Assembly (NCBI RefSeq): GCF_000217935.1
Contig: NZ_AFHI01000072.1
Coordinates: 87,466-151,465, forward strand
Reading direction: 5' to 3'
Length of the DNA stretch: 64,000 nucleotides
DNA from: Rheinheimera sp. A13L
GTDB lineage: Bacteria > Pseudomonadota > Gammaproteobacteria > Enterobacterales > Alteromonadaceae
Position numbers and translations under genes: made by a program. The notes under the pieces are model-generated. The model was given only the letters and a program-made list of their open reading frames with translations. It had not been told where the DNA came from and did no database searches. Below, piece after piece: positions 1-9,300 of this stretch; the first letter of the stretch is position 1, and the number at the start of each line of letters is the position of its first letter.

Positions 1-966
1 ATCAAACTGGCCAAAGCGGCCGGTAAAACTGTATTGGTTGACCCTAAGCAAGCGGATTTGTCGGTCTATGCCGGTGCTGATGTGATCACACCCAATTTAG
101 GTGAATTTAAAACCGCTGGCGGCAAAACAGCTTCAGTGGAAGATATGCTCAGTTCAGCCCGCGAGCTGATGAAAAAAGCAGGTTTGGCCTCGATTTTATT
201 AACCCGCAGCGAACAAGGCATGAGCCTGATTACCCCAACCGAACATCATCACTTCCCTGCTCAGGTGCTGGAAGTCAGTGATGTGACTGGTGCCGGCGAT
301 ACAGTGATCGCTACTTTAGCTGTGATGTTAAGCGCAGGTATGTCGCTGCATGATGCCACTCAGCTGGCTAACTTAGCGGCTGGCATAGTGGTAGGCAAAG
401 TAGGAGCTGCAACTGTTTCTCCTGAAGAGCTGGCCGCTAAGCTGAATAAAGATTTATTCCGTCAGGGCGATTTTTACCAGACACCTTTTAACAAAGTACT
501 GCAGCATATTCAGTTTGCCCGTCAAAACGGTGAACGTATTGTCTTTACCAATGGCTGCTTTGATATTTTACACGCAGGTCATGTGCGTTATTTAGCTCAG
601 GCCAAAGCCTTAGGTGACCGTTTAGTAGTGGGTCTGAATTCAGATGCTTCAGTGCGCCGCTTAAAAGGCGAACAGCGCCCTATCAATACTTTGGAAGACC
701 GCGCCACAGTGCTGGCAAGTTTAGCCAGTGTCGACTGGGTGGTGCCTTTTGGCGATGATGCGGCAGAAAACGATACGCCATTCCAGCTTATCAGCACTAT
801 TTTGCCTGATGTCTTAGTCAAAGGCGGCGACTACAGCATTGAAACCATAGTAGGTGCGGATCTTGTGATAGCCCATGGTGGTGAAGTACAGGTGCTGACT
901 TTTGTCGATGGTCGTTCCACCAGCAAAGTAATACGGAAAATCCAGGACTTGCAGGGAAATAACTGA
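1..966 (+). CDS. hldE: Bifunctional D-glycero-beta-D-manno-heptose-7-phosphate kinase / heptose-1-phosphate adenylyltransferase (5' end outside window)
   Basis: HldE makes ADP-heptose for the LPS inner core: a PfkB-type kinase domain phosphorylates heptose-7-phosphate at C1, and a cytidylyltransferase-like domain later adds AMP. The reading frame is open from base 1, so the gene runs in from the left. About 321 residues are visible, against roughly 475 in the family, so about a third is missing. The visible part begins late in the kinase domain, with the PfkB signature DVTGAGDT near residue 93. A linker follows, then the adenylyltransferase domain starting at [17 protein letters not shown], which contains the HxGH nucleotide-binding motif. 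The stop is one base before the next start, so it forms an operon with the GT9 gene and gmhB. The identification is firm. Confidence 0.96.
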   Translation: MKLAKAAGKTVLVDPKQADLSVYAGADVITPNLGEFKTAGGKTASVEDMLSSARELMKKAGLASILLTRSEQGMSLITPTEHHHFPAQVLEVSDVTGAGDTVIATLAVMLSAGMSLHDATQLANLAAGIVVGKVGAATVSPEELAAKLNKDLFRQGDFYQTPFNKVLQHIQFARQNGERIVFTNGCFDILHAGHVRYLAQAKALGDRLVVGLNSDASVRRLKGEQRPINTLEDRATVLASLASVDWVVPFGDDAAENDTPFQLISTILPDVLVKGGDYSIETIVGADLVIAHGGEVQVLTFVDGRSTSKVIRKIQDLQGNN

Positions 967-967
967 T

Positions 968-2032
968 TTGTTGGCTCAAGAACTAAAGTCCATTTGTATT
1001 CTGCGTTTATCCGCTATTGGCGATGCCTGCAATGCGGTCTCTGTAGTGCAATCTATTCAGCGCCAGCATCCACAAGCGCAAATCACCTGGATCATCGGCA
1101 AAGTGGAAGCCCGCTTACTGGAAGGCTTGCCTGGTGTACGTTTTGTCGTCTTTGATAAAAAGCTTGGTAAAGCAGCCTACAGCCAGCTAAAGCAGGATTT
1201 AAAAAACGACTATTTTGATGTGCTGTTGCATATGCAGGTGGCCTTTCGCGCTAACGTCGCCTCACTTTGTATCAAGGCGCGTAAAAAAATTGGTTTTGAC
1301 TGGCACACAGCCAAAGAGTTACATGCGCTTTTTATGCGACATCGTATAGAAGCGGCCCCTCGTAGCCATGTGCTGGATGGCTTTCGCCAGTTTGCTAAAG
1401 CTATTGGGGTTACAGAGCAAGAGCTTGGCAAAACTCCAACATGGCAACTGCCTATTCCGGAAGCTGACGAGTTATGGGCTAAACAGCAGTTGGCAGCCAC
1501 TGGCAACTCTCGCATTTTGATCATCAGCCCTGCCGCTTCTAAAGCGGAGCGCAACTGGTTGCCAGAGCGTTATGCGGCCTTGGCCGATTATGCTCAGTCA
1601 AAAGGTTTTGCGGTGATCTTATGTGGTGGCCCTACAGAGCTGGAACGCACTTTAAGTCAGGCTATTTTGGCATCGGCACAGCAGAGCATCACAGATTTAA
1701 CCGGCAAAACCAATTTAAAACAGCTGCTGGCTTTATTAAAACATTCCAGCCTGGTGTTGGCACCAGATACTGGCCCTACCCATATGGCGGTGGCGGTTGG
1801 CACCCCGGTGATAGGTTTATATGGCCACAGTAATCCGGATCGCACTGGTCCTTATTTGTTCCGTCAGTATGTGGTTGAGGTCTATCACCCATCCTTACTG
1901 GAGCAACAAGGTAAAACAGCGGCAGAACTGAAATGGGGCACCCGGGTAAAAGGCGCGGATATTATGCAGAAAATATCTGTAGAGGCTGTAACCGCCATGT
2001 TCGATAAAGTAGTGGCAGAGCAGCAGTTATGA
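968..2032 (+). CDS. Glycosyltransferase family 9 protein (LPS heptosyltransferase-like)
   Basis: A 354-residue GT9 enzyme, the family that transfers heptose from ADP-heptose to the LPS inner core. It opens with ICILRLSAIGDACNAV, the usual N-terminal nucleotide-sugar transferase start. The C-terminal half has the family donor-site segment LAPDTGPTHMAVAVGTP followed by GLYGHSNPDRTGPY. The likely start is TTG, placed two bases after the hldE stop with an AGGGA-like ribosome site inside the end of hldE. It overlaps gmhB by four bases (ATGA). Its place between hldE and gmhB supports LPS core assembly. I cannot tell whether it is a WaaC-, WaaF- or WaaQ-type enzyme, so no symbol is given. Confidence 0.88.
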   Translation: MLAQELKSICILRLSAIGDACNAVSVVQSIQRQHPQAQITWIIGKVEARLLEGLPGVRFVVFDKKLGKAAYSQLKQDLKNDYFDVLLHMQVAFRANVASLCIKARKKIGFDWHTAKELHALFMRHRIEAAPRSHVLDGFRQFAKAIGVTEQELGKTPTWQLPIPEADELWAKQQLAATGNSRILIISPAASKAERNWLPERYAALADYAQSKGFAVILCGGPTELERTLSQAILASAQQSITDLTGKTNLKQLLALLKHSSLVLAPDTGPTHMAVAVGTPVIGLYGHSNPDRTGPYLFRQYVVEVYHPSLLEQQGKTAAELKWGTRVKGADIMQKISVEAVTAMFDKVVAEQQL

Positions 2033-2586
2033 ACGGATTACATAAGGCGGCTTTCTTAGACCGCGATGGCGTGATCAATGTCGATCACGGTTATGTCAGC
2101 AGCCCAGAACAATTTGAGTTTATTGAGGGTGTATTTGAGGCTTGCCGCCATTTACAGCAGCAGGGTTATTTACTGATAGTGGTGACTAACCAATCAGGTA
2201 TAGGCCGCGGTTATTACAACGAGCAGCAGTTCCATGCGTTAACCGACTGGATGAAAGCACAGTTTGAGTCGCATGGTGTTACTCTGACAGATGTGTTTTT
2301 TTGCCCTCATCATCCGGTCAATGCCAAGCCACCTTATCAAACCGACTGCGATTGCCGTAAACCAGCGCCAGGCATGTTAATGCAAGCCATCGAGAAGTAT
2401 CAGATAGACCCAGGCCAAAGCCTGATGTTAGGTGATAAAAAAGCCGATATGCAGGCAGCACAAGCTGCTGGTGTTGGCCGTAAAGTGTTGGTGTTATCTG
2501 GCCAAACCCTTACAGCAGAAGACAAAGCCAGCGCTGATGAAATCTGGCCTTCGATAAAAGCAGCTTTGGAATTAGTGGTGAACTAA
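2029..2586 (+). CDS. gmhB: D-glycero-beta-D-manno-heptose 1,7-bisphosphate 7-phosphatase
   Basis: GmhB removes the C7 phosphate from heptose-1,7-bisphosphate between the kinase and adenylyltransferase steps of HldE. The 185-residue length is typical. HAD motif I is FLDRDGVIN near residue 9, with the catalytic aspartate pair DRD. VVTNQSG is motif II. The zinc loop has the cysteine/histidine pattern CPHHP ... CDCRKPAPG, and MLGDKKADMQAA is motif IV. The start overlaps the preceding stop as ATGA, so translation is probably coupled. With hldE and the GT9 gene it makes a compact LPS-heptose operon. Confidence 0.95.
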   Translation: MNGLHKAAFLDRDGVINVDHGYVSSPEQFEFIEGVFEACRHLQQQGYLLIVVTNQSGIGRGYYNEQQFHALTDWMKAQFESHGVTLTDVFFCPHHPVNAKPPYQTDCDCRKPAPGMLMQAIEKYQIDPGQSLMLGDKKADMQAAQAAGVGRKVLVLSGQTLTAEDKASADEIWPSIKAALELVVN

Positions 2587-2618
2587 GGTTACGGGCCTGA
2601 ACTTTTACAAGGAATGTA

Positions 2619-3548
2619 ATGCGAAAACTATTAGCTTTGTCCTTAGTGCTGCTACTCCTATGCGGCAGCCTGTTTTTTATAGCCACAAACAACAGCAGTA
2701 CTCAGCCTCAAACTCAGTTGCAGCACAGCTCTGATATTCAAGAACCCAACCCGGCGCCTTTAGCCATTGAGAAGGAAGGGGGCACACAACCCAACTTCAG
2801 TCCGGCAGAGCCGGAACCAGCTGAACAGATGGCCGTTATTGAACGACCTGACTGGACGCTGGACGGGCCTTTGCATACTCAGCTGACAAAGCTGAAAAAT
2901 CGGGCAGACCAAGGCGATCTGCAAGCCGCCTATAGTCTGGCAATGAACCTGAGGTTTTGTGGCATGGCGCCACTGGATGAAACCGATTTAGACGCTCGTT
3001 TGCAACAAGCCTATGAGTATAAAGACGATGGTGTTGCCATAGCTGACATCAAAGAACGCTATGAGTTTTGTGAAGGAATAAATCAGCAGCAACGCGATGA
3101 GTTTTACGCTTATTTGGAAAGTGCCGCCAAAGCGGGTTATGTGCCAGCCCAGGAAGAGATGGCCACAGTCACACCTGAGCTGTTTATGAAATTGGCTGGT
3201 GCAACAGATCTTGAACGCGACGCTTATATCCAAAAGCGGGAAGACTTTATTCAGCTCCAGCTTTTTTTACTGGAATCCGCATCCCAGCACGGCAGCATCA
3301 GAGCGCTGATCACACTGTCGAATATGCACCACTCACAAAAATATGGCGAACATGGTCGCACTAAGTCTTACGCCTTAAACCATCTGATTCTTGAACTGAC
3401 GGACGACAATGAATTGCAAAGCAGATACTCATGGTTTGTGCAACGTCGTCAGTCAGAACTTACTTCAGAGCAGATTGAACAAGCCCTGGCTTTGTCACAG
3501 CAGTGGTTAACTATCATCAAAGCAAATGGTACCTTGTATTTGCAATGA
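2619..3548 (+). CDS. Exported or membrane-anchored protein with Sel1/TPR-like helical region, function unknown
   Basis: A 309-residue protein I do not recognise. Residues 1-25 form a hydrophobic signal or anchor (MRKLLALSLVLLLLCGSLFF). A Pro/Glu/Gln-rich low-complexity linker of about 60 residues follows, then an acidic alpha-helical region. Segments such as RADQGDLQAAYSLAMNL, SAAKAGYVPAQEEMA and SASQHGSIRALITLSNM resemble degenerate Sel1-type repeats, in which an Ala-Gly turn separates paired helices. It probably sits in the periplasm and mediates protein contacts, but that is inference. The start is supported by AAGGAA about five bases upstream of the ATG. It lies 32 bases downstream of gmhB and could be cotranscribed with it. 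Confidence 0.75.
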   Translation: MRKLLALSLVLLLLCGSLFFIATNNSSTQPQTQLQHSSDIQEPNPAPLAIEKEGGTQPNFSPAEPEPAEQMAVIERPDWTLDGPLHTQLTKLKNRADQGDLQAAYSLAMNLRFCGMAPLDETDLDARLQQAYEYKDDGVAIADIKERYEFCEGINQQQRDEFYAYLESAAKAGYVPAQEEMATVTPELFMKLAGATDLERDAYIQKREDFIQLQLFLLESASQHGSIRALITLSNMHHSQKYGEHGRTKSYALNHLILELTDDNELQSRYSWFVQRRQSELTSEQIEQALALSQQWLTIIKANGTLYLQ

Positions 3549-3647
3549 TCTACGCTGTCAATTTGTTAGTCTTGAAACATAGTCAAAGTAGTGCTGGATT
3601 GTGTTATATCTATGGCGCTTTTTAAAAAATCAGGTGCTTAGCAGAAT

Positions 3648-4472
3648 ATGAACCCTATACAAAATGAAAACATGCAATGGGATAACGAGCAGATCAACGC
3701 CGTAGTGGCAGATTTGGCCCGTTTACGTCTGCAGGTCGATTTAGAGCTGGTTCCACGTTATCCCTATCTGGGCACTAAGATTTACCCGCTAGGGCGCTGC
3801 AAAGAGATACGAGATGCCGTATTTGTGCTGCTGCAACAACAACTTCCGCAAGCAACAGAACCCGGACTGCTGTTAATCCGCGACCAGTTGGCCAAAGGCG
3901 AGAGCCTGAAAAAAATATGGGGCGCTTTGCGGGGCGTCTATTTTCAGAATGCTATGTCTGTTGGGGACTGGTATCTGGATGTATCCAATGACACAGTCAA
4001 TCCAAATAAGCCACGCATTGAGGTATTACCTTTAGCAACCTCTGGTTTTGCTGAAGTCACCAGTTTTGAGCAGTTTATCTCCGTAGCCCGCACTTACTGG
4101 GAAGTGGAAGTCTATCGCAATGATATCTGCCCTGCTTTGGCACCTTACATGCCTTTGCTTTATATCTCTAAAAATGGCACTTGCTGGCTAGGAGAAGCCA
4201 CGGACAACATGCTGGCCGTCGCCACAAAAAGTCAGTTTTCAGCCTCAGAACGTATTTTATTAACACTGCCTGCGCCACCACAAAAAGCGGCCAGTCGCTG
4301 GCAAGAGGCTTTATCTAAGGTGAAACACAGTGACTTTTTGCACCAACAAGGTGACGCTGTTGAGTTTTGCCAGGCCTATCGCACTAAACACTATGAGCAG
4401 GATTCAAGCATCCGCGATAGTGCTGTGATGGCCTATGTAACCTTACCAAAAAGTGTTTCACTGGCCGACTAA
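3648..4472 (+). CDS. Uncharacterised 274-residue protein
   Basis: No family is recognised. There is no signal peptide or membrane segment, so it is probably cytoplasmic. It is rich in aromatic residues and has several Cys/Trp positions (for example CPALAPYMPLLYISKNGTCWLGEA around residues 160-185). It reads as one folded domain with a helical N-terminus (MQWDNEQINAVVADLARLRLQVDLELVPRYP). The gene is convergent with the peroxiredoxin gene and the two share a 3' hairpin. A 99-base gap separates it from the preceding gene. The frame is full-length and uninterrupted, so it is a real gene by coding appearance only. Confidence 0.7.
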   Translation: MNPIQNENMQWDNEQINAVVADLARLRLQVDLELVPRYPYLGTKIYPLGRCKEIRDAVFVLLQQQLPQATEPGLLLIRDQLAKGESLKKIWGALRGVYFQNAMSVGDWYLDVSNDTVNPNKPRIEVLPLATSGFAEVTSFEQFISVARTYWEVEVYRNDICPALAPYMPLLYISKNGTCWLGEATDNMLAVATKSQFSASERILLTLPAPPQKAASRWQEALSKVKHSDFLHQQGDAVEFCQAYRTKHYEQDSSIRDSAVMAYVTLPKSVSLAD

Positions 4473-4494
4473 AGAGCTGGCTTAAACCAGCTCT
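4473..4494. terminator. Shared hairpin between convergent genes
   Basis: A perfect 8-bp inverted repeat, AGAGCTGG and CCAGCTCT, with a 6-base loop CTTAAA. The stop codon of the minus-strand peroxiredoxin gene (4482-4484) lies inside the loop, and the plus-strand gene stops one base before the stem. No T-tract follows on either side, so it is either a weak bidirectional terminator or a transcript-end stabiliser. Confidence 0.5.
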
Positions 4495-4955
4495 ATCATC
4501 ACTTCAGCTTTACTGACTTCGAACTGTTTCGGCTCGTCGACATTCAGCGCTTTGACTACAGCATTGTCCACGACCATTGCATAACGTTTTGAACGCACAC
4601 CACCAAAATCACCGGTATCAGTATCCAGTCCAACAGCTTTGGCAAATTTAGCTGCGCCGTCTGCTAAAAATACGATATCAGTAGCGTTATGAGCTTTGCC
4701 CCAGGCATCCATCACATAAGCATCATTAACCGAAGTACAGATAATACGATCCACACCCTTATCAAAAAACTGCTGCGCCAGTTCTATAAAACCAGGCAAA
4801 TGAGCTGCACTGCAGGTGGGCGTGAAAGCGCCAGGCACTGCAAATAACACCACTTTTTCGCCTTTAAAGACTTCGGCCGTAGTCAGGTTCACAGGGCCAT
4901 TGTCGGTTAAACGCGCAAAGGTCACATCAGGTAAGGTATCGCCAATTTTGATCAT
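4482..4955 (-). CDS. Peroxiredoxin, Prx5 / AhpC-TSA type
   Basis: A 157-residue thiol peroxidase that reduces hydrogen peroxide and organic peroxides. The peroxidatic cysteine is in FAVPGAFTPTCSAAHLPGF near residue 48, the Prx5-type active-site signature (PGAFTPTCS). The rest follows the short Prx5 pattern, with a conserved Arg in GGVRSKRYAMVV. A ribosome site AAGGA lies about seven bases upstream of the ATG. The start overlaps the stop of a tiny upstream ORF as ATGA. It probably uses a glutathione or glutaredoxin partner, which is inferred from the family; gor is 10 kb away. Confidence 0.92.
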   Translation of the reverse strand: MIKIGDTLPDVTFARLTDNGPVNLTTAEVFKGEKVVLFAVPGAFTPTCSAAHLPGFIELAQQFFDKGVDRIICTSVNDAYVMDAWGKAHNATDIVFLADGAAKFAKAVGLDTDTGDFGGVRSKRYAMVVDNAVVKALNVDEPKQFEVSKAEVMIELV

Positions 4956-5095
4956 AAATTTATCCTTAAACTCTTGCCTTGTTGTTTTAAATACCTCTGA
5001 AGCTGATTCACTTCAGGCACCACATTCATTTCTAACCGCGAGCTTTTACAGTATTGGGTCAGCTTCACTAAAAACAAAGCACCCAAAACACTCAT
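4952..5095 (-). CDS. Candidate 47-residue small protein coupled to the peroxiredoxin gene
   Basis: A short frame starting MSVLGALFLVKLTQYCKSS and ending in a basic, Gln-rich tail. Its ATG overlaps the stop of the upstream membrane-protein gene as ATGA, and its TGA overlaps the peroxiredoxin ATG in the same way. This double four-base overlap is the main reason to propose it. Its own ribosome site is weak (AAAGAA region), which fits translational coupling. The N-terminus is mildly hydrophobic and one cysteine is present. No family is recognised. The overlaps could be chance in a 136-base gap. Confidence 0.4.
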   Translation of the reverse strand: MSVLGALFLVKLTQYCKSSRLEMNVVPEVNQLQRYLKQQGKSLRINL

Positions 5096-5439
5096 AGTTT
5101 GTTTTCTTTATCGATCGGGTAATGGTTACAGGGCTGAGGAGCCCCACGTAACTCAGACTTCAGTCGGTTTACATCCTCTTTATTACTGATCAAGCTAAAC
5201 AGAGCTGATTCCATAAATTCAACATGTTCAATAGCGCAGCTCGCTTTCCATAACTGCATCGATCTAACCTGGTCTAAGCGGGTCGATTGTGTTGCTATGT
5301 TAGACATCTGAACCTGCGCGGCTACTTCTTGTATAACTGCTGCGCGCAAAGAATGCATAAAGAGGTACGTCGTTATAAGCACTGTGACCAGTGACGCCGC
5401 CAGCGTCCCCACAATCAGCCCCTTGGTGTAGTGACTCAT
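5092..5439 (-). CDS. Small inner-membrane protein with one TM segment, unknown function
   Basis: About 115 residues. The chosen start is MSHYTKGLIVGTL, because a strong ribosome site (GGGAGGGG) lies just upstream. The frame stays open 12 codons further up to 5475, but no comparable site supports that start. Residues 7-29 form one hydrophobic helix (GLIVGTLAASLVTVLITTYLF). The remainder is a soluble, probably periplasmic helical region with two cysteines (KASCAIEH and QPCNHYP) that could pair. The stop overlaps the ATG of the 47-residue ORF leading into the peroxiredoxin gene, so all three may form one operon. Confidence 0.65.
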   Translation of the reverse strand: MSHYTKGLIVGTLAASLVTVLITTYLFMHSLRAAVIQEVAAQVQMSNIATQSTRLDQVRSMQLWKASCAIEHVEFMESALFSLISNKEDVNRLKSELRGAPQPCNHYPIDKENKL

Positions 5440-5487
5440 CCTAAATCCCCTCCCTTTGATATACAGCAGTATCAAAACATATAGGTA

Positions 5488-6246
5488 TTAGTCCAGCGCA
5501 GCCTTCACGTACACATCAAATCTGTTATTTTTACCTTCGATTTGCATGCTGGGTTTTTGCCCTGCTAAAAACTCTGCATAACCAGGCCGCTTTACCACTA
5601 CTCTTTTGCTGGCAAGTTGCCAGGCCAGAGGAAACAATGCATCAGCGTCGTCATCTGTACCCACCACCTGATGAAAGGCCTGCATTTCCTTTTTTACCAA
5701 AGCCGACTTTTCACGGGCCGGAAACATTGGATCTAAATACACTACGTCCGGTGATGGCAATTGGGTTAACGCCTGCTGCGAGGGCGCAAAAACCAGTTGC
5801 ATACGTTCGGGCAACCAATGGGCTAATTCAGGATCAAGGGCTGCACGACGCAAGCCATCGGCCAATAAAGCAGCCACAGCAGGCTGACGCTCCACTAAAG
5901 TGACTTTAGCGCCTAAACTGGCCAGCACTAAGGCATCACGGCCCAAACCTGCTGTTGCATCTACTACAGTTAAACCCGGCTTTTTGGTTAAGCCCACAGC
6001 TTTGGCTATGGCTTCACTTTTACCGCCACCAAACTTACGTCTGTAGGTTGCAGCACCACTGGCGAAGTCGACCAGTATATCGCCTTGTTTATTAAGTTCT
6101 GTGTTACGCAACACCAAAGCATCACCAGTCCAGCACAAATACCAGCCTTGGGGCGAATCTGTTGCTTGCAAACCAAAGTGTTGTTGCAGGCTTTCGGCCA
6201 GTTCAGGGGGGAAATCGGGCTGGATTAAATAACAGGTGCTGGACAT
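5488..6246 (-). CDS. rsmJ: 16S rRNA (guanine(1516)-N(2))-methyltransferase
   Basis: RsmJ methylates G1516 of 16S rRNA using SAM. The 252-residue length is typical. The SAM-binding motif I is VVDATAGLGRDALVLASLG near residue 100, and the catalytic-loop segment is VVYLDPMFPAREKSA. The end, GKNNRFDVYVKAAL, fits the family. In E. coli the gene is next to prlC, with gor nearby. Here prlC and gor lie on the same side but about 6 kb away, separated by an ABC transporter module and two small genes. Confidence 0.95.
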   Translation of the reverse strand: MSSTCYLIQPDFPPELAESLQQHFGLQATDSPQGWYLCWTGDALVLRNTELNKQGDILVDFASGAATYRRKFGGGKSEAIAKAVGLTKKPGLTVVDATAGLGRDALVLASLGAKVTLVERQPAVAALLADGLRRAALDPELAHWLPERMQLVFAPSQQALTQLPSPDVVYLDPMFPAREKSALVKKEMQAFHQVVGTDDDADALFPLAWQLASKRVVVKRPGYAEFLAGQKPSMQIEGKNNRFDVYVKAALD

Positions 6247-6317
6247 AGCGTCACTTTAACTTTTCAGATCAAGGATAAAACTATAGCTAGTGTAACCGCC
6301 CTAGCCCTGTTTAAAAA

Positions 6318-6363
6318 AGGGGTCAGATCACATTGTTAACTGTTAACAATGCGAGCTGACCCT
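6318..6363. repeat. Long intergenic palindrome, copy 1
   Basis: An almost perfect inverted repeat whose left arm reads GGGTCAGATCACATTGTTAA and continues into a mirrored right arm, with about 20 of 22 positions pairing. It lies 18 bases beyond the stop of the M1-fused permease. A second copy with the same core (ATCACATTGTTAAC and its mirror) is at 10952-11008. The pair brackets the ABC transporter module. It could act as a terminator-like hairpin or be a REP-type mobile repeat; no transposase gene is present here. Confidence 0.8.
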
Positions 6364-6381
6364 AATAGATGCAATGAATGC

Positions 6382-9300
6382 TTACAACTTGCGGATATTA
6401 TCTGCGCCGTCGCGGTCAATCAGACGGACAAATGGGTCCACACCTACATACAGCGGCTTCTGATCCAGCACCAGCTCTATGCTGTTTTCACCGCTAGTCA
6501 GCTGATGTTTTTTCAGATAAATCACCCCACTTTCACCACTGGTTTGATCCGGATCCACACTGAATACACCAATGTCGATCTGCTCTGCCAGAGGTTGGAT
6601 GGTTTCCACACCTTTTTCATCAGCCACTAACTTGTCTGCATGCAGAACTAAATTCAGTTGGAACTTACCATCGGCCAATTCTGTTACTTTGGCATCTTTG
6701 ACACGCAAATCGTACAAAGTAATGTTGTTAAATAAGTCGTCAATAAAGGCCTTTTCTTCCGTTGTGGTGTTCTGACCTAAATAGCTGACCAAATCCAGCG
6801 TGGTTGGGAAAGGATCATTACGGTAGCGGTAACGCTCGTTAAAGGCCTTTAAGTTGGCATTTAAACGGTCTTCACCTAAGCGGTCTTTAATAGCCATCAT
6901 GACCACAGAACCTTTTTGGTAATGAATATAACCCTGACCTTCAGAACGTAATAACGGCTGTTCACCTAAACGCTCGGCAGAACGCCCTTGTAAGTAGCGA
7001 TCCAGTTCGTGTTTCAGGAATTTACGGATCTTATCAGCGCCGTATTTTTTCTCCATCACCATCAAAGCAGCATACTGCGACAAACTTTCTGAAATAACGG
7101 CACTACCCTGCACATTAGCGGCACCTACCTGATGACCCCACCACTGGTGTGCCACTTCGTGTGCTGTGACGTAATACACAGGGTCGATATTTTCCGCGTC
7201 ACGCAAGTCGGTAATAAAACCTATCAGCTCAGAATAAGGCACTGTATTGGCAAAACTCTGGGCAAAACTGCGATAACCAGGGAATTCAATAATACGCAGC
7301 TGTTTATGCTGGTAAGGACCAAAAGCTGCACTGAAATAGTCGATAGAATCTTTTACCGACTCCACCATGCGATCGATATTCCACGGATGGCCTTTGTGGT
7401 AATAGACTTCAATAGCCACACCATTGTGCTCTGCTTTTTTCACTTCATAACGGCCTGAGCTGATGGAGTAGAAGTTCACCATAGGCTGGTCCATTTTGTA
7501 ACTGAAGTAATTACGGCCATCTTGCTGCCATTGTTTTTGCAGGTAACCTGGCGTTAAAGCCACTTGATCAGCTTCAGTCGAGATGGTGGCTTCAAATTGG
7601 ATAAAATCACCGTCAGGACCAAAGAAGTTCTGGGTATAAAAGCTTGAATCTTCCAGTTTGTTAGCGCGCTCGTTTGGCTCTAAATCACGTTTTAAACGCT
7701 CATGCCTGTCCTGCAATTCAACCGCTTCACGATAACCAAAAGTCGGTAACAATTCCCAGTTATTAATAAAGGTGCCGTTCTCCACCACGACAGAATCAAA
7801 ACCTGTTTCGCGTAATCCTTTAGATTCACGGGTCAGCTCAATGACACCTTCTACTGTGGCACCTGGCGCTACTGCCGTGCTGAAAGTTAACCAGGAGGTA
7901 CGGAATTTAACGTCTTTTTCACTTAAGCTGGCTCCTTCAATCATCACCGCCATCTGTTCGGTATTTTCAGGCCAGTTCACCAGCACTTTTTCAACGGGCA
8001 ATGCTGATTTGTTTTGCCACTGCATCTGCATAAGGGCAACAACCTTTTGCTCTGAAGGGAACAAATCAATCTGCGCTTTCACATCAGTAGTGACCAAGGC
8101 AGGCAAGGTCGCAAACTGGATATATTCTTTCTCATACTCAGCCTGTAAATCTGTCATTTCGTCCGTGGTGATATAGTTATTCAGCACCATGGTTTGCTGG
8201 TAGATAAAACCACCAGTTGCCACTGCGACCAGAAGCGACACCGCAATCACGGCCTTGCCTGCTTTACCCAGGTGATACCCCAGTTTGCTCCAGCGTACTT
8301 TCAGGCTTTGTAATGGGCCTCTGTGGTACAAGCCATAACCCAACACGAACAAGACGGTGCTGATAGCGCCCCAATACAGCATATACACCGAATGGGTGCT
8401 TAAGTTGGTGGCATATTGGTTTAGATCAGAAAAACCTATAAAAGGTGATGAGCTGAAGTTATATAAGCTATGGCCTAAACCCCAGGACGCCATCACTAAA
8501 GTGCTTAAGAAATAACCGACAAAAAGCCCCATGCCAACAAACTTATTCGGGCTTAACACCTGCAGGAAAAACGCCAGCACTGCACTCATCATAAAAGGCA
8601 GCAGGAAGAAATAACCTAAGCGTATCAAGTACTGCGTTAATTCAAAGTCTTCAATGCCTTTGATCAACTGGTATCCCATAGTGGTTAAAACACCAAGCAC
8701 TATTAAAGTTGCCATCACTAAAACCATGGCCAGTAACTTGGCGGTCCAGAAGGTTAAGTTAGGCACTGGCATGGTATCGATTATATCGCCCATACCTGAA
8801 TTACGTTCACGCCACACCACTTCAGCGCCGTAATACACAATAACAATAATCATCAACAAACTGACTGACCCCATCACATGGTCTACCATGGTTTGGGTCA
8901 GTGGCCAGTTGGACGTACCGTACCAACCAAAGTCAGCAAACAATGGGCCTATCAATTGTGCGACAGTAATCAAACCCAGAATAATAAAAGGCGCAGTAAA
9001 CAATACCTGCTTCACTTCAAACTTTAATCTGACCCAAAAGGCCGGTAAAAGCGTGGTTGAAAAGGCTTTTTTCTGTAAGTTTTGCAGTGAAAGTTCAGGC
9101 AGTTTTAATTCAGCTTTTTTGGCTTTTTTGGCTTTTTTGCTGTCTTTTCTGTCTAATGAAGGCAGTTTAAATAAACCGGAAAACGCCAGCAATATCAAAG
9201 CGATAGCCAGCCATAACAGACGGTTTTGTAACAACACCCCTTCAAAACCAACCAGCAGCGTGTTTTTTTCCTGAATAGTCCAGTAACGGGTGACATCAAG

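Noticed and set aside
6318..6363. Insertion-sequence end
   Set aside because: The palindrome has no adjacent transposase gene and no target duplication that I can see, so it is called a repeat only.
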